Shown: piece after piece, positions 3,976-8,886 of the stretch
Layout of the letters: each line of letters opens with the position of its first letter
How positions within the stretch are numbered: position 1 is the stretch's first letter
From: Nitrososphaera sp.
Lineage (GTDB): Archaea; Thermoproteota; Nitrososphaeria; Nitrososphaerales; Nitrososphaeraceae
Direction: 5' to 3'
DNA length: 8,886 nucleotides
NCBI GenBank assembly: GCA_022545875.1
Contig: JAKEIF010000045.1
Span: 1 to 8,886 of the forward strand
The notes under the pieces: generated by a model
Databases searched by the model: none
What the model saw: the letters and a program-made list of their open reading frames with translations, nothing else
What the model was told of the DNA's origin: nothing
Translations under genes and position numbers: made by a program

Positions 3976-5211
3976 TTGGCAGAAAAGTTTGAGCAGGAAA
4001 TCGAGGTCAGAGGCCATCTTATCGACTCGATGATCCTGACAAGGATTTTTGACAGCATCATGGATGTAAAGGGTGACTTTCAGGTTCTGGAATTCACCGT
4101 GGGCAAGAAAAAGAGAGACGCCAGTTACGCCCGGCTATTGGTGAGGGGAAAAAACCTGGAGCACCTAGAGAACATACTGGAGCTCGTATACAGGGAAGGC
4201 GCCCAGCCCGTTTCGGTACAGGAAGCCCGGCTTCAGCCCGCACCCAAGGACATGGTGATGCCCGACGACTTTTACAGCACCACCAACAACACGACACAGG
4301 TTTTTCATGGCGGCCGATGGATAAATGTCCAGAACATGATGATGGACAAGTGCATTGTAGTAGACATAAAGAGGAAAACTGCTCAGTGCAAGATGATACG
4401 GGATATCGCAAAAGGCGACATGGTAGTGGTTGGAGAACGCGGGGTCAAGATTATCCCGCTGGAGCGTCCCCGCGAAGGAGTCGACATTTTCCAGTTCATG
4501 AGCAGCACAAGCTCAAGCGAGCGACCCACTCAACACATTGCTCGAAAAGTTGCAACTGATATCTATAACACAAAGAAGCAAGGGGGCAAGATACTCGTTG
4601 TTTCAGGACCGGTGCTAGTTCATTCAGGTGCTGCCGAAGCCCTTGCCGCACTTATCCGCATGGGATTCGACGACGGCCTGCTTGCTGGGAACGCGCTGGC
4701 CGTTCACGACGTTGAGAACGCGCTACTAGGCACGTCACTTGGCATGAGGGTCCAAGACGGCACGCTGGCCGTAAGGGGTCACAGGAACCACATGCAGGCT
4801 ATTAATGAGGTCTTTAAATCCGGCGGAATTAAGGCGATGGTAGAAAAAAAGATCATAAAGAGCGGAGTGATGTTCGAATGCGTTCGGAAGGGGGTGCCTT
4901 TCGTTTTGGCCGGATCTATTCGGGATGATGGGCCACTGCCCGACGTTGTCACAGACGTAGTGGAGGCTCAGAGGAAATACAAGGAGATCGCCAAGGGTGC
5001 CAAGATGGTGCTAATGCTTTCTACAATGCTCCACTCGATTGCCGTGGGAAATATGCTACCGGCGTCGGTCAAGGTTGTCGCGGTAGATATCAGCCAGCCC
5101 GTAGTAACAAAGCTCATTGACAGAGGGACAGCTCAGGCGATCGGCATCGTCACGGACGTGGGGGCATTCCTGCCAATCGTAGTCGCACACCTCAAGCAGA
5201 TTGCAAAGTGA
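3976..5211 (+). CDS. TIGR00300/LOR-SDH family protein, possible archaeal ornithine cyclodeaminase
   Basis: The 411-residue product matches the archaeal LOR/SDH conserved-region family (TIGR00300, COG1915 type). The N-terminal part (residues 1-90) is the SDH-N-like domain, beginning EVRGHLIDS. A central segment holds HGGRWINV (111-118) and the Cys-bearing DKCIVVD...IRDIAKGDMVVVGERG (124-156). From about residue 205 a Rossmann-like domain follows: ILVVSGPVLVHSGA, then NALAVHDVENALLGTSLGM (239-257) and VVAVDISQPVVTKLIDRG near the C-terminus. As I recall, a methanococcal member was reported as an ornithine cyclodeaminase, and related domains occur in cyanobacterial arginine-catabolic fusion enzymes; here the role in making proline from ornithine is inferred. 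TTG 3976 is chosen because an upstream TTG at 3913 overlaps the previous gene, while 3976 gives the family-like N-terminus and suits the TATA position. Confidence 0.82.
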   Translation: MAEKFEQEIEVRGHLIDSMILTRIFDSIMDVKGDFQVLEFTVGKKKRDASYARLLVRGKNLEHLENILELVYREGAQPVSVQEARLQPAPKDMVMPDDFYSTTNNTTQVFHGGRWINVQNMMMDKCIVVDIKRKTAQCKMIRDIAKGDMVVVGERGVKIIPLERPREGVDIFQFMSSTSSSERPTQHIARKVATDIYNTKKQGGKILVVSGPVLVHSGAAEALAALIRMGFDDGLLAGNALAVHDVENALLGTSLGMRVQDGTLAVRGHRNHMQAINEVFKSGGIKAMVEKKIIKSGVMFECVRKGVPFVLAGSIRDDGPLPDVVTDVVEAQRKYKEIAKGAKMVLMLSTMLHSIAVGNMLPASVKVVAVDISQPVVTKLIDRGTAQAIGIVTDVGAFLPIVVAHLKQIAK

Positions 5212-5262
5212 CCTATATAGAACATTTAGACCATTTAATAAATCCCTAAACCTATAGCCGAC

Positions 5263-5269
5263 TATATAT
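5263..5269 (+). promoter_or_regulatory. TATA-like element in an AT-rich intergenic stretch
   Basis: TATATAT lies in an AT-rich block (5212-5270) after the LOR/SDH-family gene and predicts transcription from about 5292, just before the small frame at 5300. Other weak A/T matches (5233-5241, 5252-5256) make the exact element uncertain. Confidence 0.35.
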
Positions 5270-5299
5270 CACGCGAGGTGGAAAGAACGTCATCTATCT

Positions 5300-5404
5300 T
5301 TGGTCTATCTGACAGCATTGTCAGACCTTGGCATGACGCTGGCCTACCTAGAGAATACAAAGAAGGCGGCCAAGTCGGCAGGCACGGAAAAAGGCAATCC
5401 CTAA
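5300..5404 (+). CDS. Possible 34-residue peptide
   Basis: From TTG 5300 to TAA 5402-5404 a short frame encodes a peptide with a hydrophobic-helical first half ([18 protein letters not shown]) and a basic Lys/Ala-rich second half ([10 protein letters not shown]). The codon third positions are GC-rich as in neighbouring genes, and the residue mix looks more protein-like than the overlapping frame that would extend msrB upstream. A TATA-like element at 5263-5269 would start transcription about 8 nt before the TTG. Its stop codon merges with the msrB TATA-like element. A 7-bp hairpin (TCTGACA-GCAT-TGTCAGA, 5308-5325) lies inside it. I do not recognise a family; the frame is short enough to occur by chance. 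Confidence 0.33.
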   Translation: MVYLTALSDLGMTLAYLENTKKAAKSAGTEKGNP

Positions 5405-5409
5405 AATAT
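5402..5409 (+). promoter_or_regulatory. TATA box for msrB
   Basis: TAAAATAT is centred about 26 nt before ATG 5431, the expected distance for a leaderless transcript. It decides the msrB start against the long in-frame extension to GTG 5278. Confidence 0.6.
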
Positions 5410-5430
5410 GCTCGCAGTCCAAGGATCCGC

Positions 5431-5841
5431 ATGACTCAGGTCCGCGGAGGAGAAAACTGGAGGGAAAAGCTTACCGACGAACAATATGACGTCTGCTGGA
5501 ACAAAGGCACCGAACCTCCATTTTCCGGAATTTATCACGACTCCAAAGAAAAGGGGCTTTACAGGTGCGTATGCTGCGGCAACCCACTGTTTAGTTCCAA
5601 GACAAAGTTTGATTCGGGAACCGGGTGGCCCAGCTTTTGGCAGCCGGTATCAGATAGCAGCGTCAAGGAGGAGGTTGATTCCAGCTACGGTATGGTAAGA
5701 ACTGAGGTCATGTGTGGCAAATGTGGAGCACACCTTGGGCACATATTTGACGACGGCCCCAAACCAACAGGAATGCGGTACTGCATCAATTCACTTTCGC
5801 TGAATCTGGAAAGGGAGGGCGGCGCTGGCGGAAATGACTGA
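5431..5841 (+). CDS. msrB: Peptide-methionine (R)-S-oxide reductase MsrB
   Basis: The 136-residue product reduces methionine-R-sulfoxide in proteins. The catalytic cysteine is C118 in RYCINS, with GHIFDDGP at 103-110 forming the active-site region. Structural zinc is held by C46-x2-C49 and C95-x2-C98; the segment GTGWPSFW (63-70) is the family hallmark. In many MsrBs the residue before GWPSF is the resolving cysteine; here it is T64, so the enzyme would be a one-Cys type regenerated directly by thioredoxin or another thiol, or use C48 as an alternative partner. ATG 5431 is preferred because it sits 26 nt after a TATA box and begins at the normal MsrB N-terminus; the upstream in-frame extension is not family-like. 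The stop overlaps the next gene's start by 8 nt. Confidence 0.95.
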   Translation: MTQVRGGENWREKLTDEQYDVCWNKGTEPPFSGIYHDSKEKGLYRCVCCGNPLFSSKTKFDSGTGWPSFWQPVSDSSVKEEVDSSYGMVRTEVMCGKCGAHLGHIFDDGPKPTGMRYCINSLSLNLEREGGAGGND

Positions 5842-6121
5842 CGACTGGTCGCAATGGCTTGACTATGACAAGCCAACTATAGAGTCAATCCCGGAATCAG
5901 CAGGCGTCTTTGTCATGCACGCCAACATGAAGGTCCTCTACATAGGGGGAAGCCAGAACATCCGGCTAGGGCTCACGGAACGGCTTGCCAATGAATGCAC
6001 CAGCAAGGCAAAGCGCTTTCGGTACATGCTTACACCTTCGCCGGATGACGTAAGGGATGGCCTCTTGAAAGACTTTAGGGATAAGCACGCGGGCAAGTTG
6101 CCACTCTGTAATGACATTTAA
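5834..6121 (+). CDS. Small GIY-YIG-like protein
   Basis: The 95-residue product resembles a minimal GIY-YIG nuclease-fold domain. AGVFVM at residues 23-28 stands for the GIY strand, [11 protein letters not shown] at 34-44 carries the intact YIG and the conserved downstream arginine R44, and TERLANE follows as in UvrC-type domains. The C-terminus (GKLPLCN) is compact. The GIY tyrosine is phenylalanine here (F26), and I cannot place the metal-binding glutamate with certainty, so nuclease activity is doubtful. ATG 5834 lies inside the msrB end (stop TGA 5839-5841), so the pair is translationally coupled. No signal or membrane segment. The family call is from motif reading only; the link to methionine sulfoxide repair is only positional. 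Confidence 0.6.
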   Translation: MTDDWSQWLDYDKPTIESIPESAGVFVMHANMKVLYIGGSQNIRLGLTERLANECTSKAKRFRYMLTPSPDDVRDGLLKDFRDKHAGKLPLCNDI

Positions 6122-6154
6122 GAAATCTCTATTAGAGCCGCACTCGACAAGCCA

Positions 6155-6160
6155 TTATTA
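6155..6160 (+). promoter_or_regulatory. TATA-like element for the sugar dehydrogenase gene
   Basis: TTATTA, in the context CCATTATTAGC, is centred about 27 nt before ATG 6185, predicting a leaderless transcript. The 63-nt gap before the gene shows nothing else. Confidence 0.45.
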
Positions 6161-6184
6161 GCATAGAATCCGTAGTTTCGCAGG

Positions 6185-7852
6185 ATGCGCCTGCTTCAAA
6201 TTTTTCTCGTAATTACGGTACTCGCGGCTCCGCTGTACTATATCAGTGCACAGGAGACCCACGAACATGCAGATCACGCTGCCGAGGGCTCTGGCCCAAG
6301 TATTTCAGATCCGGATCTCGCCATTGAAAAAGTTACTGACGGACTGCTCCTGCCCACCGCCATGGCCTTTCTGGACGAAAATAGGATTCTTGTGCTTGAA
6401 AAAGACAATGGAACAGTCCGATTGGTCGAGGACGGAGTCTTGCAGGAACAAGCTCTTCTTGATGTGGCAGTAGCAAACGAAAACGAACGGGGAATGCTGG
6501 GAATTGCAGTATCAATTGAAAATGACACGACGTATGTGTTCCTGTACTTTACAGAGTCCGGTGGCGGATCAGACGGTGATGACAGCAGCGGTGTCGAGCC
6601 TGCCGGCAATCGCCTTTACAGATATGAGCTAGAAGATAACAGGCTGGTAAACCCGCAGCTCTTGCTCGATCTCCCTGCCCTCCCCGGACCCCGGTATAAT
6701 GGGGGACCCGTCCTAGTCGGCCCAGATGGTTTCGTCTATGTAGTTATTGGTGATGTGGAAGGACATACAACGCAGGTGCAGAATTTCGAAAATGGGCCGG
6801 CGGCTGACGGCACGAGCGGAGTATTGCGAGTGGGCAAGAACGGCGAAGTGCCGCCAAGTGTAATAGGCACCGGGGTATTTGGCAAATATTACTATGCGTA
6901 TGGCATAAGGAACAGCTTTGGAATGGACTTTGACCCGGTTACAGGGAATCTCTGGGACACTGAGAATGGCCCCGCTTCCGGAGACGAAATAAATCTAGTA
7001 GAGCCCGGGTTTAACAGCGGCTGGCGAGATGTTTTTGGCATGGCTTCAAACCAAACCTTGGACGGCCTCGTATCGTTCAACGCGATGTCGGAATATAGCG
7101 ACCCCGAACTTGCTTGGACCGAGCCAATAGGACCTACCGCCTTGACGTTTCTAGACTCTGACGGACTTGGTGAGGAATATCAGAACGACATGTTTGTAGG
7201 CGACATATTGAACGGTGCGCTATACAGGTTTGACCTTGATCAGAACAGGAGCGCCCTTGCTCTGACCGATGCACTTTCAGACAAGGTAGCGGACACGCCA
7301 TCGGAAAATGAAGGTATCACCTTTGGCACCGGGTTCGGAGGAATTACAGACATCAAGGCAGGTGCGGATGGCAACCTCTACATCCTATCATTTATCAACG
7401 GAGCTATTTTCAAGATATCTCGTGCAGGCGAAATCGACGAGCCTGTACGGGAGGAGCCGGACACGACTCCTCCACTGACCCGTGAAGACACCCAAAGGAC
7501 CATTGACCTTGTGATCGAAAGGCTCGCAGTCGGTCTAGATGACGATGCATGCTTTGACGAGCAAGACCGCCGCAAGCTGAGCAATATCCTATCCAAGATT
7601 GTAAAAGACATCTTTGGCGAGAATGAAGTCCGCACTGAAAGGCTAGAGCGGGCGCTTGAGCAAATGGTTGAGGACTGCGGTGATGAAGGTAACGACACCC
7701 TTGACCTAGACGACGGAGATGACGATGCTAGAAACCGAGATGATGGGGAAGATGACAACAGAGGCCGGGGCAACGGAGAAAATGGCAACGGACGCGGGCA
7801 TGGAAACGATGACAACAGGGGTCGCGGCGGTGACGATGATGACGATGACTAG
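6185..7852 (+). CDS. Exported PQQ-dependent-type sugar dehydrogenase with charged C-terminal extension
   Basis: The 555-residue product begins with a signal peptide (residues 1-23, hydrophobic core LLQIFLVITVLAAPLYYI, likely cleavage after SAQ), followed by a short His-rich stretch (H26, H28, H31). Residues about 45-413 form a glucose/sorbosone dehydrogenase beta-propeller: ERGMLGIAV at 101-109, GIRNSFGMDFDPVTGNLWDTENG at 240-262 (the Arg-Asn pair matches PQQ-site residues of soluble glucose dehydrogenases), GDEINLV at 266-272 and the FNSGW turn. Family enzymes oxidise aldoses with PQQ outside the membrane. The family's usual second Gly-Glu-Gln/Arg-Gly-Leu-Leu motif has Met at 104. After a linker comes a helical segment (432-497) bounded by the only two cysteines I find, C456 and C498, then a D/N/G/R-rich tail ending in a run of Asp. 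The substrate is unknown. Confidence 0.82.
   Translation: MRLLQIFLVITVLAAPLYYISAQETHEHADHAAEGSGPSISDPDLAIEKVTDGLLLPTAMAFLDENRILVLEKDNGTVRLVEDGVLQEQALLDVAVANENERGMLGIAVSIENDTTYVFLYFTESGGGSDGDDSSGVEPAGNRLYRYELEDNRLVNPQLLLDLPALPGPRYNGGPVLVGPDGFVYVVIGDVEGHTTQVQNFENGPAADGTSGVLRVGKNGEVPPSVIGTGVFGKYYYAYGIRNSFGMDFDPVTGNLWDTENGPASGDEINLVEPGFNSGWRDVFGMASNQTLDGLVSFNAMSEYSDPELAWTEPIGPTALTFLDSDGLGEEYQNDMFVGDILNGALYRFDLDQNRSALALTDALSDKVADTPSENEGITFGTGFGGITDIKAGADGNLYILSFINGAIFKISRAGEIDEPVREEPDTTPPLTREDTQRTIDLVIERLAVGLDDDACFDEQDRRKLSNILSKIVKDIFGENEVRTERLERALEQMVEDCGDEGNDTLDLDDGDDDARNRDDGEDDNRGRGNGENGNGRGHGNDDNRGRGGDDDDDD
7751..7828 (+). repeat. Low-complexity tail region with repeated DDNRGRG unit
   Basis: Within the dehydrogenase tail the peptide DDNRGRG occurs twice, encoded at 7751-7771 and 7808-7828, 57 bp apart. 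The copies differ at third codon positions. The surrounding D/N/G/R codons give a low-complexity DNA stretch that is prone to slippage. Confidence 0.6.
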
Positions 7853-7857
7853 CAAAC

Positions 7858-7863
7858 CTTAAG
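7858..7863 (+). promoter_or_regulatory. Weak TATA-like element for the 40-residue protein gene
   Basis: CTTAAG sits just after the dehydrogenase stop and is centred about 28 nt before ATG 7889, close to the leaderless spacing seen elsewhere in the window. Confidence 0.35.
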
Positions 7864-7888
7864 GAGTCATCCCGTGTTGCCGAGTGTC

Positions 7889-8011
7889 ATGATGCTCATT
7901 CGGTGCTACACCTGCAACATGGTGTTCGACATTGACAAGGACGACCAAAAGCGAGAAGCGCTAAAGCACAGCAGCGAGTGCCACGAAATGACTCGCGGTT
8001 TTCATCTCTAA
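7889..8011 (+). CDS. Tiny Cys/His zinc-binding protein, 40 residues
   Basis: The 40-residue product carries C6-x2-C9 near the N-terminus and H27 followed by C31-H32 near the C-terminus, separated by a charged helix-like segment (DIDKDDQKREALKHSSECH). This is a C2H2- or CCHC-like zinc-finger pattern with a spacer longer than the classical 12. I do not recognise a named family. The start is ATG 7889, immediately followed by a second ATG at 7892; an in-frame GTG at 7874 would add five residues, but the TATA-like element favours 7889. Its stop TAA (8009-8011) directly abuts the stop of convergent gatB with no intervening base. It is similar in style to the 46-residue finger at 2787, but not evidently homologous beyond the metal ligands. 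Confidence 0.65.
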   Translation: MMLIRCYTCNMVFDIDKDDQKREALKHSSECHEMTRGFHL

Positions 8012-8886
8012 CTAGTCCTTCAACTTTTTCCTTATTAGTTCAAGGGCGGCCTTTGGATCGGCCCTGCCATTCGTTGCCTTCATCACTTTTCCAAAGATAA
8101 AATTGACTGCGTTGGGGTTCTGCCTTGCGTCTTCAACCGCGCTCGGCTCTGACTTGAAGACGGAATCGATCACGCCGGCAAGTTCGTCAATATCGTCTAT
8201 CCTTGTTGCATGTGTTTGCCTTGCAACTCTCGTCGGCATCTCGCCAGTCTTTGTTATCTGCGTCAGGATCTGTTTCGCAGTCGACCTGTTTACCAGACCG
8301 TCGTCTACCATCTTTGCCAGCTCTGCAATATGCTCTGGGCCTATCTTTAATCCCGCAAGCATTAGCCTCTCCTGTTTTTGCCGCTCGTCAATAAACCCCA
8401 ATAGGTCCGTTACGATCCAGTTCGCTATCTCTCCGGGCGAGTCATAGCTCTTAACTGCCGACTCGAAAAAGTCTGCCAACTCTTTATTGTCGATCAGCAC
8501 CTGGGCAACGTGGGCTGACAACCCAAATTTTGTCACAAACCGATCCTTTCTTGCGTCGGGGAGTTCTGGCATCGATTTTGCGGCGTGCGATATGAATCCG
8601 CTCCCAAGCAAGACGGTCGGGATATCGGGTTCTGGAAAATATCGATAATCTTGCTCTTCTTCCTTTGTCCTAGATTCTTTTGTCAGCTTTCTTGCGTCGT
8701 CCCAATGACGGGTTTCTGCCTTGACGTCAATGTCTCTTTTTAGCATAGTCATCTGGCGCGTTATCTCGTAGCGAAGGGCCTTCTCAACGTCTGCAAAAGA
8801 GCTGACGTTTTTTATTTCAACCCGGTTCCCTCCCGCGACGGATACGTTTGCATCGCAGCGCACAGAGCCTTCGAGCTTTGTGTCAC
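8012..8886 (-). CDS. gatB: Aspartyl/glutamyl-tRNA amidotransferase subunit B, 5' truncated
   Basis: The frame runs off the right edge, leaving about 291 C-terminal residues of a protein normally near 480. The visible part starts with EGSVRCDANVSV and RVEIKNVSSFADVEKAL, the GatB hallmark region that belongs to the cradle/kinase-like domain. It continues with DYRYFPEPDIP, then the helical linker and the C-terminal YqeY-like tail (STAKQILTQITKTGE; NFIFGKVMKATNGRADPKAALELIRKKL), which binds tRNA. GatCAB converts misacylated Asp-tRNA(Asn) or Glu-tRNA(Gln) to the amide form; archaea use GatDE for Gln-tRNA, so Asn-tRNA formation is the likely job. The GTG near 8863 is an internal valine, not the start. 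gatC and gatA are not in the window. The stop abuts the 40-residue protein gene. Confidence 0.96.
   Translation of the reverse strand, partial: DTKLEGSVRCDANVSVAGGNRVEIKNVSSFADVEKALRYEITRQMTMLKRDIDVKAETRHWDDARKLTKESRTKEEEQDYRYFPEPDIPTVLLGSGFISHAAKSMPELPDARKDRFVTKFGLSAHVAQVLIDNKELADFFESAVKSYDSPGEIANWIVTDLLGFIDERQKQERLMLAGLKIGPEHIAELAKMVDDGLVNRSTAKQILTQITKTGEMPTRVARQTHATRIDDIDELAGVIDSVFKSEPSAVEDARQNPNAVNFIFGKVMKATNGRADPKAALELIRKKLKD

Noticed and set aside
5308..5325. Hairpin TCTGACA-GCAT-TGTCAGA as a transcription terminator
   Set aside because: It has no U-run, lies about 100 bp after the LOR/SDH stop and sits downstream of a TATA-like element, so termination is not supported.
5278..5430. N-terminal extension of MsrB from GTG 5278 (51 extra residues)
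   Set aside because: The extension is not MsrB-like, and a strong TATA box lies inside it exactly 26 nt before ATG 5431. A different frame there looks more protein-like.
7378..7815. 145-residue Ser/Arg/Pro-rich minus-strand frame opposite the dehydrogenase tail
   Set aside because: It is the antisense of Asp/Glu/Gly-rich codons, which always gives Ser/Pro-rich open frames. It shows no domain and no promoter.
1..8886. tRNA or rRNA genes, insertion sequences, CRISPR arrays, phage genes
   Set aside because: I saw no cloverleaf-like segment, terminal inverted repeats with transposase, regularly spaced repeats or phage-type proteins on either strand.

Overview
The window looks like a piece of an ammonia-oxidising archaeon of the Nitrososphaera type (Nitrososphaerota/Thaumarchaeota). 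This is inferred from gene content (TfuA-linked YcaO, PduO-type adenosyltransferase, archaeal LOR/SDH-family protein, GatB, tiny zinc-finger proteins), roughly balanced GC, and promoters. Most genes have an archaeal TATA-like element centred about 25-29 nt before the start codon and no Shine-Dalgarno motif, so transcripts should be leaderless. No 16S gene or other definitive marker is present, so the genus is a guess.

Layout. 1-770 (+): the 3' end of a YcaO gene overlaps tfuA, a thioamidation pair. 767-1135 (-): a stand-alone response-regulator receiver domain, convergent with tfuA. 1232-1792 (+): an ATP:cob(I)alamin adenosyltransferase, divergent from the receiver gene. 1840-2358 (+): a GNAT acetyltransferase. 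2359-2581 is non-coding apart from a possible N-terminal extension of the next gene, and holds two perfect dyads. 2582-2755 (+): a small membrane protein with an uncertain start. 2787-3475 (+): a two-gene operon of a 46-residue C2H2 zinc finger and an HDDC2/YfbR-like HD phosphohydrolase. 3476-3614: an intergenic region that fits a C/D box sRNA gene with its own TATA box. 3615-3938 (+): an unrecognised 107-residue protein. 3976-5211 (+): a TIGR00300/LOR-SDH family protein, possibly an archaeal ornithine cyclodeaminase. 5300-5404 (+): a possible 34-residue peptide. 5431-6121 (+): msrB overlapping a GIY-YIG-like protein. 6185-7852 (+): an exported PQQ-type sugar dehydrogenase with a charged tail. 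7889-8011 (+): a 40-residue zinc-finger-like protein. 8012-8886 (-): the C-terminal part of gatB, running off the window.

The genes do not form one pathway. They are mostly single genes or two-gene couples packed very tightly: stop codons of convergent genes overlap or abut, and promoters sit inside or beside the previous gene's stop codon. Links that can be suggested are cobalamin activation for B12-dependent carbon metabolism, repair of oxidised protein methionine, proline or arginine metabolism, and tRNA amidation. The points most worth follow-up are the C/D box sRNA candidate, the YcaO-TfuA pair with unknown substrate, and the set of very small Cys/His or membrane proteins that are below usual gene-calling thresholds.
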